Shown: one piece after another, positions 1-8,769 of the stretch | Layout of the letters: every line of letters begins with the position of its first letter | Position numbering within the stretch: position 1 is the first letter of the stretch | DNA from: Pedobacter ginsengisoli | Lineage (GTDB): Bacteria > Bacteroidota > Bacteroidia > Sphingobacteriales > Sphingobacteriaceae | Length of the DNA stretch: 64,000 nucleotides | Reading direction: 5' to 3' | Assembly (NCBI RefSeq): GCF_002736205.1 | Contig: NZ_CP024091.1 | Span: 3,221,555-3,285,554 of the forward strand | Position numbers and translations under genes: made by a program | The notes under the pieces: generated by a model | Databases searched by the model: none | Told to the model about the DNA's origin: nothing | The model's input: only the letters and a program-made list of their open reading frames with translations

Positions 1-1505
1 TTACGCAACTGGCTTGCGTCCTGTATGCCCAGGCAAACCCCTATTTTGTTACTCCTGCCGGTAGCAATGGTGGGAATGATGTCGGTGGTTAACGTGGGAA
101 ACTCATCAAAGATCAACATGGATTTCAACTTATTCTTCTGATTGATGATTTTCAGCAAACGGTTTACGTACAAAGAAAGCACAGCCCCATAGGTCTGGAT
201 TTTCTGTGGGTTATTTCCCATACAAATGACCTTCGGATGCTCGGGATTATTGATATCCAGACTAAAATCATTTCCGGACAGCACATAATAGAGCTGAGGA
301 GATGACAACCTGGCCAATGCAATCTTAGCGGAGGCAATCTGCCCTTCAAGTTGTTCCATGACATCATTCAGGTAAGCATTTACAAACGGGTTTATCAACA
401 CCTCTATTTCCTTTTCCAGACGCATCACGGTGAACAGGCTGTCATAATCCAGCTGAATCAGTTCAATCGCATGTGGTAAGGTACAATAGGCCCCGTTCTG
501 ATACTTGCGCAAAAACCAGATAATCGCTGTCACAAAATTAATTGGAGATTCCACAAAAAAATCACCCTGCTTTTTCTGCCACTCCCGATTCAGTCCCAAA
601 AGAATGGTACGTGCAGATTCTGAGGCGTCAGTTATGTCCACCATCCCTAATGGATCAAACACATTTCCGCGATGGCATCGCGATAAGTCGTCAAAATTAA
701 TAAAAATACATTCTGGTTTACCGGGGTAACGATCCTTATGCTTCAACCAGTGGTTATAGGCAATTAAAGAAAGATCTGGAAATTTGAAATCATATACCAG
801 CATAGAATAAGGCGAAGCTTTGGCCAGTGCCTGTGTGATAAATTCCCGGATGCAAAAAGCTGACTTGCCTGAACCGGGGTTGCCCAATACTATGGTGGCA
901 CGTGCCGGGGAGATCACATTGATATAACCCCTTCTTTCCTTACCCTTCAGCTTATACCTGGTCGGCAAATTGATTGAAAACTCATTTTCCAGCAGGCGTT
1001 CTTCCTGGGGAAAACTCTCCTGGTCACGATTAAAAATATCACCACTCAGTTTGCCCTTGATAATTCTGGAACATAGCGTCGCACCTGTCAGCATCAACAA
1101 ATACCCGATGGAAGTCAGCCCGATATACAGCAGGCTCCTCCAATGCGGACTCAGTGTCAACAGCAGAACCAGGGCGCTGATAAAATACAATAGCAGACCG
1201 GTGAACAAATAGGCAAGGCCGGTTTTAGAACTTAATTTCTCATCCTTTTTCCCTCTTACCCCCAATAGTGAGATGAACAGAAAACCTAAAGCAATAAACT
1301 TGGATCTATGGAAATCTTCAAACAATCCCGAATGCGCTATATTGACCATCATCCGGTCAGTAAAAGCACTGACAAATCCCCACAATCCAAACGTCATATA
1401 GCCATAATAATAAAAATGTAAGAGCAGGATACTGATTGAAATGAACCTTGTCATCTCCAAAATCTTTCTCATTGCCTGTTCATTCTCACCTGTTTGCATT
1501 GCCAT
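1..1505 (-). CDS. mobC: MobC, VirD4/TraG-type conjugation coupling ATPase (partial, C-terminus beyond window)
   Basis: Type IV coupling protein that would link the relaxosome to the mating channel in the inner membrane. I translated this frame by hand from the ATG at 1505; about 501 residues are visible and the frame is still open at base 1. The N-terminal 150 residues hold several hydrophobic segments, as expected for the membrane anchor of VirD4 proteins. A Walker A motif GNPGSGKS lies at about residues 208-215 and a Walker B motif LIFDEFP at about 463-469. The last visible residues, IQDASQLR, match the conserved IQD-x-SQL motif of the MobC/TraG family. It starts 9 bp after the relaxase stop, so mobABC forms one operon. 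The symbol follows the CTnDOT/CTn341 naming, in which MobC is the coupling protein. Confidence 0.9.
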   Translation of the reverse strand, partial: MAMQTGENEQAMRKILEMTRFISISILLLHFYYYGYMTFGLWGFVSAFTDRMMVNIAHSGLFEDFHRSKFIALGFLFISLLGVRGKKDEKLSSKTGLAYLFTGLLLYFISALVLLLTLSPHWRSLLYIGLTSIGYLLMLTGATLCSRIIKGKLSGDIFNRDQESFPQEERLLENEFSINLPTRYKLKGKERRGYINVISPARATIVLGNPGSGKSAFCIREFITQALAKASPYSMLVYDFKFPDLSLIAYNHWLKHKDRYPGKPECIFINFDDLSRCHRGNVFDPLGMVDITDASESARTILLGLNREWQKKQGDFFVESPINFVTAIIWFLRKYQNGAYCTLPHAIELIQLDYDSLFTVMRLEKEIEVLINPFVNAYLNDVMEQLEGQIASAKIALARLSSPQLYYVLSGNDFSLDINNPEHPKVICMGNNPQKIQTYGAVLSLYVNRLLKIINQKNKLKSMLIFDEFPTLTTDIIPTIATGRSNKIGVCLGIQDASQLR

Positions 1506-1514
1506 AATTTCTAT

Positions 1515-2756
1515 TTAATGTTTAACTCTATATTTTCGCCTTTGGCCTTTCCGCTGTGTTTTTACCACAGGAATCACAGGACGATCCTGCTCAGACCGGA
1601 TCTGTGACAGATTGATCGCCGCCGATACACCAGCCCCAGGCAAGCCATCATCCAGCTCACCAGCATGCAGACCCTGACCCTTTTCAAATTCCAAGGCAGG
1701 GTAACCATTATCGCCCAGTCTACTTAATATACCCTTGGCACCGTAGGCACTACCCAGAGCTGCTCCCTGAAATGCACATGTATTAAGGTGATCAACATAG
1801 ATCATGTCTTGCAATTCACCTTTGGGATCGTCTTTGATTACCACATCAATCCCCTTTGTTTTCAACGATGCGGAGAATGCTGCTGTATCACAAATTTGCG
1901 GGTTATTCAGTATACGCTCTATTTCATAAATGATTCTGCCTTCCAGGCCCAGCTTAAGTGGCACATTTCTTTTAAATCTTTCCTCAAGCTTATTTAAGCC
2001 CGGGTTGAATGGAAAAGAACTGGCTTTGACCGGCACTCCTATTCGATTCCCAGCCCCGTCGAGCAAACGGTAAATTAGACCCCGGTTTTTAAACAGCTTC
2101 GACCCTTCCTTACCCCGTTCGGCCCGAATGTTATACAATCCCAGGATCGCATTTAACTCGGCAAATGAGCTAAAAAGATATTCATTTAGCTTCCTATCCA
2201 ACACCCCCGCGATACCGCTAAAGGTTTGCGATTTACCATAGGTTGGCTTTAAAAGCTGGGCCTGATACAAAGCCAACCCTGAATCTTTTACGGCTGTGCT
2301 GGTAGTAAGCGCAAAGCGAGTTCGTATTTGTTTAAGGAGAGACTGAAAACGGTCTGCTTTCATATATAAATTTATTCGGCGACCATCAGCCTGTATATTT
2401 GTCGTTAAAATGTGGAGGTGAGGATGTGCCCCGTCAGAATGCTCATAAACCAAATAGGGCTGGTTGCCAAAACCAATCCCATGCATATAAAATTTAGCAA
2501 TCTCCTTTAGTGAGTATGGAGTAAGCCGGTTCGCCGGATCAAAATTTAAAAAAATGTGCAGGCCATTTACTTTAGTGCGCGGATTCAATGCGGCCATCTT
2601 TTCCAGCATTCCCAAACGATCAGACTGAGTCAGTTCGGCAAGTTGACAGGGGTAATTCTCAGCCATCATGCAGGTAGCATCCCCCGAGATCAGTTTACGC
2701 TCATTATAGTAAAAGCTGGAGCTTATGGATTTGATTGTTTTTATGTGTGCAACCAT
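1515..2756 (-). CDS. mobB: MobB relaxase (MOBP-type mobilisation nuclease)
   Basis: Relaxase that would nick the element at oriT and lead the single strand into the recipient. The protein has 413 residues. The three-histidine metal motif is clear at residues 111-115 (HPHLH), preceded by E105-H106, as in the relaxase/mobilisation nuclease family (PF03432). The N-terminal SSFYY at about residues 13-17 supplies candidate catalytic tyrosines; which one acts cannot be told here. The C-terminal 100 residues are poorly conserved in character and end in a basic run, plausibly DNA-binding. Its start overlaps the end of mobA by 16 bp and its stop lies 9 bp before mobC, so translation is probably coupled. 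It appears intact. Confidence 0.9.
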   Translation of the reverse strand: MVAHIKTIKSISSSFYYNERKLISGDATCMMAENYPCQLAELTQSDRLGMLEKMAALNPRTKVNGLHIFLNFDPANRLTPYSLKEIAKFYMHGIGFGNQPYLVYEHSDGAHPHLHILTTNIQADGRRINLYMKADRFQSLLKQIRTRFALTTSTAVKDSGLALYQAQLLKPTYGKSQTFSGIAGVLDRKLNEYLFSSFAELNAILGLYNIRAERGKEGSKLFKNRGLIYRLLDGAGNRIGVPVKASSFPFNPGLNKLEERFKRNVPLKLGLEGRIIYEIERILNNPQICDTAAFSASLKTKGIDVVIKDDPKGELQDMIYVDHLNTCAFQGAALGSAYGAKGILSRLGDNGYPALEFEKGQGLHAGELDDGLPGAGVSAAINLSQIRSEQDRPVIPVVKTQRKGQRRKYRVKH

Positions 2757-3133
2757 TTCTCAGCAGTTGAATTGATAAATCTATTAATCTCCTCAACTTT
2801 TTTCAACAATTTTCGACGGTCCATTTCATAGTTTAAAAGCCAAGTGTGGAATAGTGAAAGGTTGGGCAAGGCCTGCAGTTTCTCAATGGCCTGGTTAAGG
2901 TGGATCAACACATCATTTAAACCCTGTCTTAAAGTCACCAGTTCAACAAAAATATCCTGTAGCGACTGGTTTCTCGAGGCTGCAATCATGGGCTTCCCCA
3001 ATAAGATCGCCCGTGCGTACTCGCTAAAACTGGTCTGGGTTGTGCCTGCAAAATTCTCCAGCAACCGCTCTTGTTCTCCTGCTGTTAACCGCACAGCATA
3101 GCATTTGTTTCTAATATTTTTCTTGTTTTTCAT
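2741..3133 (-). CDS. mobA: MobA, ribbon-helix-helix relaxosome accessory protein
   Basis: Small DNA-binding accessory protein that would help the relaxase recognise oriT. It has 130 residues from the chosen ATG at 3133. That start has AAGGA seven bases upstream; an ATG 18 bp earlier (3151) has no such site. The lysine/arginine-rich N-terminus followed by YAVRLTAGEQERL and TSFSEYARAILLG fits the RHH fold of Bacteroides MobA and plasmid mobilisation proteins. A helical second half (LRQGLNDVLIHLNQAIEKL) follows. It overlaps mobB by 16 bp as the first gene of mobABC. The family call rests on pattern and context. Confidence 0.82.
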   Translation of the reverse strand: MKNKKNIRNKCYAVRLTAGEQERLLENFAGTTQTSFSEYARAILLGKPMIAASRNQSLQDIFVELVTLRQGLNDVLIHLNQAIEKLQALPNLSLFHTWLLNYEMDRRKLLKKVEEINRFINSTAEKWLHT

Positions 3134-3600
3134 TCCTGTATCCTTAATCAATATTTAAAAGCATTACAATACACCGATGAGACAGTGTTTTAACCTGGCT
3201 ACGGCGCCATCTGAAGACCCGGCAATCTTTTATGCACAGTATTTATTCTGACCTGTTGTACAAAAGTAAGGTTGATTAAACCTAGAAAACGACCCAGTAT
3301 AAATTCTAAAGAGGATAACCTTCATGATCAAAAAATAACAGGAAAGGCCAGCTCAAGGCCAATGAGAAATTTAAGCCGAGGCTCAAACGTAGCAAGAAGC
3401 GCAATAAAAGCATAAACAACAATGAAAATTTTTTCCAATGCACCTTAAATTCTAAATAGGTTATTCCCCACACAATAGATGACCTTTATAACCCGATCAT
3501 TTAATGAAAAAGTTCCAGTCATTCCAAGCCTGCTAGGAAGACAAACAAATCGTGATTACCTGAGCGCCTCAATGATTCGCAATTACTTAAAATTTCAACT
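3134..3600. other. Non-coding region between mobA and a divergent gene; candidate oriT and promoter zone
   Basis: This 467 bp spacer separates mobA from a divergently transcribed gene. In CTnDOT-like elements oriT usually lies just upstream of mobA, so it is the natural place to look. It contains an 8-bp palindrome TTGTACAA at 3256-3263 and a GGCGCC palindrome near 3203. No nic site can be assigned from sequence alone. I saw no convincing short gene in it. Confidence 0.4.
3261..3268 (-). promoter_or_regulatory. Putative -7 box of the mobABC promoter
   Basis: Read on the minus strand this is TACTTTTG, an exact match to the Bacteroidota -7 consensus TAnnTTTG. It lies about 130 bp upstream of the mobA ATG. 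No good -33 TTG was found at the usual distance (only GTTTTC), so the call is tentative. Confidence 0.35.
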
Positions 3601-4227
3601 ATGGGAGAATACATAAAATACAAAAACAAGGTCATTAAACTGGGGACCTGTGAAAGCCTCTATTATGCCTGCTATCCAAAATATGTTCTGGCACTGGAAT
3701 CAGGCCAGCTTCGGCAAGAACCTGGAAACCTTTCCCCCGAACAATATGCCCAGGCGGATATGGGTTTCCTTTTTCGCTTTCCTTTTCCGGATGAAGATCA
3801 TTTGAAACTGGGAGAAGTAGAGGATTACAGGCGCGGGGTGCCTGTAATTATTACAGAGCCAACCATATTGGAAGATTCTTCCGCCGCGACCAAACCATCC
3901 TATCCCAGGGAGATTGAGCTTGCCCAGCAAAAACTGATACATCGACATTCCGATGGCAGGCTTTGCCTGGTCCTGGTTTATAGGGATCCTTATCTTGGCA
4001 GCTCTTTCCGTGTGGAAGATGACACTCTCATCAGGCAAATCCTTAAACAACTGATCAGAAACAATGTTGTGAGGGAAAACAATCCGCAAAAGAAATTATT
4101 CTATCGGCAGATTGCCCGTAGAATTCTCAACGGATATCAACTCAAGAAGCAAAACTTAATGATCTTCCATGTACAAAACGATGTCCCAAAACAAAAAATC
4201 TCCGGAGGAAGAAAAAAGCTAAGCTGA
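3601..4227 (+). CDS. Conserved-looking unknown protein beside the mob genes
   Basis: A 208-residue soluble protein that I do not recognise. It has no signal peptide or membrane segment. The N-terminus (GEYIKYKNKVIKLGTCESLY) is followed by an acidic middle and a positively charged C-terminus ending in GGRKKLS. A tyrosine- and arginine-rich stretch near residues 120-175 (LCLVLVYRDPYLGSSFRVED) looks folded. It stands between divergent mobA and convergent rteC, a position where ICEs of this type often carry small unknown or regulatory genes. Codon use is like its neighbours, so it is probably a real gene. No function is proposed. Confidence 0.6.
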   Translation: MGEYIKYKNKVIKLGTCESLYYACYPKYVLALESGQLRQEPGNLSPEQYAQADMGFLFRFPFPDEDHLKLGEVEDYRRGVPVIITEPTILEDSSAATKPSYPREIELAQQKLIHRHSDGRLCLVLVYRDPYLGSSFRVEDDTLIRQILKQLIRNNVVRENNPQKKLFYRQIARRILNGYQLKKQNLMIFHVQNDVPKQKISGGRKKLS

Positions 4228-4392
4228 TCAGGCGTGTATGCACCGGAGACGGAAGAAGATCTGGAGTTCTTCCGCCCGGTATTCTTCTACTATCATCCGA
4301 CAAGACTCCCTTGAGCACATTAGGATAGATTAACCTGAAACAAACAGGCCAGGACAATTAGAAATACCAATTTTCCTGAATGAAAATATCAG

Positions 4393-5280
4393 CTAATACT
4401 CCTTAATCAAACGGATCATCTTTTCCATTGCACGAATGAGGACATGCTTATCTACATCTTCCCCGGTATAGGCATTACTCCGCAGACTTCCAGCAGACAC
4501 ATTGCGTTGTCCTGAGGCTGTCACGACCATGGGGGCAAGTTCCTCACACAAAGACTGAAAGGATTTGCCTTTAACCACAGATGCGTCAAGTGCAGCACGG
4601 ACAGCCATCCCCAATTGATCTACAGACAAACCAAATTGTGTCTGTACTTTTTTCTTCTTTACCAAATCCGGCACTGCAGGCAGACTCAGATTCTGTTTAT
4701 CCAGATCAATGATCTGTGCCAACACGTATTGGATGATCAACTCACAAGACAAGAACCTGGCAAAAAGATAGTCACAGGGAGTTCTTGACATTCCCGGCAA
4801 GATGGGTAACTCAGGGGCAGCGCTAGCCATTTTTATATCCGGAAGAAAATACAAGTGATCTGTTTGGCTCATTCCACTTCTGAAATAACTGTAATAAAAT
4901 CCATAGCGTTTTAAAAAGTAATCGAGCTGCTGCAATTCGGACTCATAAAAACACTTTATTCCCTGTTTTGCACCAAGAGGCTTATTCAAAATCAGGTGGT
5001 ACCGTTCCAGATAAAACAGCCAAAGTGCTACAAATTTCGGGCGAATCTCCTTAAAAAATACGATCCGGGTAGTATCGGATAGGTCAGCCACATCAGCAAA
5101 TGAATTGTCCATCGTCTGAATATCTGCTTGAATCAAAGCCAAAGCGGCGTTGAGTATTTCAAGTGGGGTGCCGACTTCAATGTCCGTCAAACGTTGTTGG
5201 AGATCCAGGTAAGCTAATTCAGAATTCTTTTCAAATAAAACCCAAACAGAAGCCGGGCCTGTGTTTTCTTTTTTCATCAT
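4393..5280 (-). CDS. rteC: RteC-like regulator of conjugative transposon excision
   Basis: RteC is the DNA-binding protein that, in CTnDOT, activates the excision operon and so controls element mobility. This 295-residue protein has the family pattern: FFKEIRPKFVALWLFYLERYHL at about residues 75-96, then FYESELQQLDYFLKRYGFYY and YFRSGMSQTDHLYFLPDI. The C-terminal part (about 210-290) has the helical, basic character expected of the winged-helix DNA-binding half. It lies next to the mob operon and supports the CTnDOT-type assignment. The rteA/rteB two-component genes that control rteC in CTnDOT were not seen here. The start is preceded by an unusual CCCTCCCT run rather than a Shine-Dalgarno site. 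Confidence 0.82.
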   Translation of the reverse strand: MMKKENTGPASVWVLFEKNSELAYLDLQQRLTDIEVGTPLEILNAALALIQADIQTMDNSFADVADLSDTTRIVFFKEIRPKFVALWLFYLERYHLILNKPLGAKQGIKCFYESELQQLDYFLKRYGFYYSYFRSGMSQTDHLYFLPDIKMASAAPELPILPGMSRTPCDYLFARFLSCELIIQYVLAQIIDLDKQNLSLPAVPDLVKKKKVQTQFGLSVDQLGMAVRAALDASVVKGKSFQSLCEELAPMVVTASGQRNVSAGSLRSNAYTGEDVDKHVLIRAMEKMIRLIKEY

Positions 5281-5632
5281 AGGGAGGGAATGAGTTTAAC
5301 AAAAGGTTCTTTAAAGCCCCCGCCATTACAAAGGCCTCGGGGCATAGACATAATGCCATGAAGGTGGATTTTAAATAAGCAACTGTCAATAAGGAAAATC
5401 CCCTAATTTCAAAAATAGGGAGAAACCCTTAGTCTGGTCACACCGCTACTACCCGTAAAATTCAGCTATCTGATGGCCTAAGATTTTGGTACAACGGAAG
5501 ACTTGATTAGTGCAATCACCATGCTGACACAAATAGGGTTTGCAATCGGACTTCTCTTTATTGTTCCACTAGGTTGATATGATGCCCCGTAAGAAATTGA
5601 TCCTCTCTATTTTTGTACTCATAATCGCCTCT
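5281..5632. other. Intergenic region between rteC and the GH16 gene
   Basis: 352 bp with no convincing gene. Two very short plus-strand frames end in hydrophobic peptides: one reaches the stop at about 5575-5577, the other runs 5582-5680. The second overlaps the 3' end of the GH16 gene on the other strand and neither has a family match I know. They may be remnants of a membrane protein gene lost at this cargo/mob junction. Confidence 0.4.
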
Positions 5633-7231
5633 TTATTCGGATTGGTACTTGATCCTTACCTCATCGAGGATAACTGTTGAAGTCCCGGTATTCTCAAAAA
5701 CAATTTTTACTGTCTTTTTATTTTTTCCATGCTCCTTGCCAGATTTAAACCGGATTGACTTTTTGGTAAATCTTCCAACAACCGACCTCTGGCTTTTTAC
5801 TAAGTTACTGAGTTCTCCACTGACCATTGCAACATCAAAAACATTCACGCGGAGCATCCCCTTTCCTCGAACCCAATAATCTAGCATATAATGGGCATCA
5901 TTGTCAAGATAAAGGTATTGCTCGACTTTTTGCCCTGGCTGAAGTCTTAATCCGGTACTTCCTTTTACTCCTGCTCCAATCGCCAATTCGCCATTTCCTT
6001 CCCATGGTATTAAACTCCCACTATCCTCAAACCCTGGATTTGGTAGTTCATTACCCTTACTTACTGGCCAGTTGTAGGCGCGGATATAATCCACTTCCAT
6101 GTTAACATTGCCTTCGGAACCATAGGTCCCTAGAAATACGCTCATAAAATGATTAGGGGAAAATATTTTATTTTTATCTGTATATTCTTTAATAAGGTTA
6201 CCATTAATGTAATGCTTTATACTCGTAGGAGTCCATAGTACACCATGGGTAACCCACTGGTTGATATGGTCATATCCCTCTGCAATATGGGTAGCAATAT
6301 TGTGCAGGAATTTGCCTTTCTCATCTACATGGCCATGCAGGACAAATTGAGCAGTCAGATACTCAAAAATATCTATCTCAAACACTTGTCCTTTTGGGCG
6401 AATACCCTGAATTCCATCAAGTTCCGTTCCCTGCTCAAGATAATACCTCAAATCAGGACCAGGAGAATCGAACCAGAAAGCAGTATTCAGACCTTTTGGT
6501 TTACCCGAACTGCTGCGTTTAACTTTTACCTCAAAATAGCCACCTTTACTATTGTCGAGCAAATTTTCATTGGTTCTCCAGTCATAGGTTTGGATAGAGG
6601 ATACCTTTTGGTTCCCCTTTTTTGTAAACAAGCGGTCAGGAATCGTATCATTCACAAAAAGATTAATGGTCTTTCCGTTCAACATATAGGCTGGTTGCAG
6701 AAGCGTGTTGGCCAACATCTCCTTTTTTGATTCCATATCCATATAATTCAATGAAGAAAAGTAATTTGTAGTCCACTTATTCCGATTCAACAATAGGTCA
6801 TTGAATTCATCATGCCAGTAGAGCTGCATCCCCTTAGGGACGGCTGCCGAGCTTGGAACAATTTTCAGCTCCGCTAATTCAGTGGCTTCCAGTTTCCACA
6901 GGGTAGCAGTTGTGCCCCTTACAGAAAGACATTTGCCAGATCCTTGCCCATTAAACACCTCAAGCCATATGTGGTAGTTTTTTCCTGGTTTTAAATCCTC
7001 AATATAATATGAGCAAGCATTGGGAGCTAATGTAATGCCGGGCTGCGTTGGCTTTTTCCTATTTTCAGACCAGTACAGTTTGTACCCGGTTTCATTGATA
7101 GCATTATCCTTCCAGGTCACCTTGATCCAGCTGCGCGTTCCTAAAGCGCTCATTTCAGTAGGTGCAGCAGGGACCTGTGCAAGGCTCCCTACTGCAACCA
7201 TTGATAACAGCGTAAGCAATATATACTTCAT
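5633..7231 (-). CDS. Secreted GH16 family glycosidase with FN3 and C-terminal beta-sandwich domains
   Basis: Likely endo-acting beta-glucanase or galactanase exported to the cell envelope. The start at 7231 gives a clean signal peptide (MKYILLTLLSMVAVGSLAQ) and lies one base after the susD stop; 12 codons of further open frame upstream are not used. The mature protein has an N-terminal fibronectin type III domain (about 20-110), a GH16 module (about 135-395) and a C-terminal carbohydrate-binding-like sandwich (about 400-532). The GH16 signature E-x-D-x-x-E is present as EIDIFE, putting nucleophile and acid/base near E285 and E290. As the last gene of the PUL it probably makes the first cut in the glycan imported by SusC/SusD. 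The exact substrate cannot be read from sequence. Confidence 0.82.
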   Translation of the reverse strand: MKYILLTLLSMVAVGSLAQVPAAPTEMSALGTRSWIKVTWKDNAINETGYKLYWSENRKKPTQPGITLAPNACSYYIEDLKPGKNYHIWLEVFNGQGSGKCLSVRGTTATLWKLEATELAELKIVPSSAAVPKGMQLYWHDEFNDLLLNRNKWTTNYFSSLNYMDMESKKEMLANTLLQPAYMLNGKTINLFVNDTIPDRLFTKKGNQKVSSIQTYDWRTNENLLDNSKGGYFEVKVKRSSSGKPKGLNTAFWFDSPGPDLRYYLEQGTELDGIQGIRPKGQVFEIDIFEYLTAQFVLHGHVDEKGKFLHNIATHIAEGYDHINQWVTHGVLWTPTSIKHYINGNLIKEYTDKNKIFSPNHFMSVFLGTYGSEGNVNMEVDYIRAYNWPVSKGNELPNPGFEDSGSLIPWEGNGELAIGAGVKGSTGLRLQPGQKVEQYLYLDNDAHYMLDYWVRGKGMLRVNVFDVAMVSGELSNLVKSQRSVVGRFTKKSIRFKSGKEHGKNKKTVKIVFENTGTSTVILDEVRIKYQSE

Positions 7232-7232
7232 G

Positions 7233-8753
7233 TTAATTATATCCTGCGTTTTGTTTGATGATCCCATTACTCTGAGTTACTGCAGCTCTTGGCAATGGAT
7301 ATAATACCTTGAAGGATTCAGCAGTCGTAGATCCATCATCCGCTGCACGTTTGGTAAACAGGTTCCATCGGATCAGGTCATCTCTTCTCCACCCTTCTGC
7401 CCAAAGTTCAAAAAGACGTTCATCCTGTATTTTCGCAAGGAATTGTGCTTTATTTAAGCCCGAAAGTAAATTTCCAAGACCTGCCCTGGATCTTACCAGA
7501 TTAACTGCCTCATAAGCATCTGTATTTGGGCCACCGTTTGCTTCATTGATACTTTCAGCCAGCATTAATAATACATCGGCATATCTGTAGATCGGAAAAT
7601 CAATTGCGCTATTCTGCGCATTCGCTTTTGAAGGATCTGGAGCAAATTTCATTGGGACAGCACCAAGCTGGCCTGAAGTTCTTGCATTGGTATATGTCAC
7701 ATTTCCTGAGGCATCCTTCCCACTTGGGTAACTTTCTAAAAGTACACTTAAGCGCTTATCCTGCTTATCGAACTTATCATAACTGGTCCATCTCATCTTA
7801 TAACCACCCCATGCGGTCAGGTTAATACCTGAAGGATCTTTATAGTCGGTGGGTAAGGCATGAGCCAACCACATATTGGTATACTGATCGGTTCCGGTTG
7901 ACACACATACTACCGCCAGTATAATTTCGGTTGAAGCTCCACCTTTATTGGCTATACTAAATAAATCTTCATATTTAGGCTGAAGTGAGTACCCCAGGGT
8001 TTTAAGTTTGTTACCAGTTTCCACGGCCTTCGCCCATTGTTTTTCATGCATGTAAAGTTTCATCAGACCAGTTAATGCCGCAGCCTTAGAAAAACGTCCA
8101 TAATCTAATCCTGTAAACTTTGCCGGAAGGACATCCGCAGCTTCCAGGAAGTCTTTTTCAATTTGCTTTACCATTTCCTCATTTGTTGGTCTGGGTACCG
8201 GTGCAGCATTTGGATCAGCGGCAATTTTTGCATCCGTCACTATGGTGAGTGGTCCGTAAGCAAAATAGAGCATTTCTGCATAATGTGCCCTAAGCGCTTT
8301 CAATTCACCTTCAAGTCTACTTTTCAATGCCTGATCCATATTGATATTTTTCATATCTTCCAGCGTAATCGCAATGCGCGAGATAAAAGGAAGATACCTG
8401 GTATAGTTGTGTGTTACCCAATCGAAATCTGGCGTAAAATTCAAAGTATGCATCTTAATCCAGTCATTCGCCCAGGCGCAAACTCCTTCATCAGTGGTCA
8501 TCATTGCCTGCGTCCTCCAGGCATAAGTACCTGCGTCCCAACCGCCCTGCCAATCAGAACCTCCGGCAAGGCCCGTATAGGCTGTTGTCACTGCAGCGGA
8601 AACTCCCTCCGGAGTTGTGATCACGGTATTGAGGTCTCCATAGGTTTTATAGTCCAAGCCTTTTTCACAGGAGTTCAAAAATAGGATTCCCCCACATAGG
8701 GCTGCTGTGCGAAATAGCTTTTGAACTTTTGTTGTTCTTATGTTGATTTTCAT
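7233..8753 (-). CDS. SusD/RagB-family outer-membrane glycan-binding lipoprotein
   Basis: Surface lipoprotein that captures oligosaccharide and lids the SusC pore. It has 506 residues, normal for the family. The N-terminus carries a lipobox ending in FLNSC, so the mature protein begins at about Cys29. The body has the expected TPR-like helical features (LKALRAHYAEMLYFAYGPL) and the C-terminal signature AEGWRRDDLIRWNLF with a final LPRAAV. It lies 16 bp downstream of susC and one base before the GH16 gene, forming one operon. Confidence 0.9.
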   Translation of the reverse strand: MKINIRTTKVQKLFRTAALCGGILFLNSCEKGLDYKTYGDLNTVITTPEGVSAAVTTAYTGLAGGSDWQGGWDAGTYAWRTQAMMTTDEGVCAWANDWIKMHTLNFTPDFDWVTHNYTRYLPFISRIAITLEDMKNINMDQALKSRLEGELKALRAHYAEMLYFAYGPLTIVTDAKIAADPNAAPVPRPTNEEMVKQIEKDFLEAADVLPAKFTGLDYGRFSKAAALTGLMKLYMHEKQWAKAVETGNKLKTLGYSLQPKYEDLFSIANKGGASTEIILAVVCVSTGTDQYTNMWLAHALPTDYKDPSGINLTAWGGYKMRWTSYDKFDKQDKRLSVLLESYPSGKDASGNVTYTNARTSGQLGAVPMKFAPDPSKANAQNSAIDFPIYRYADVLLMLAESINEANGGPNTDAYEAVNLVRSRAGLGNLLSGLNKAQFLAKIQDERLFELWAEGWRRDDLIRWNLFTKRAADDGSTTAESFKVLYPLPRAAVTQSNGIIKQNAGYN

Positions 8754-8769
8754 AATCGTATTTTTTTAA

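Noticed and set aside
5582..5680. 32-residue hydrophobic plus-strand frame
   Set aside because: It overlaps the 3' end of the GH16 gene on the opposite strand by 48 bp and has no family match. It may be a gene remnant but is not supported as a gene.
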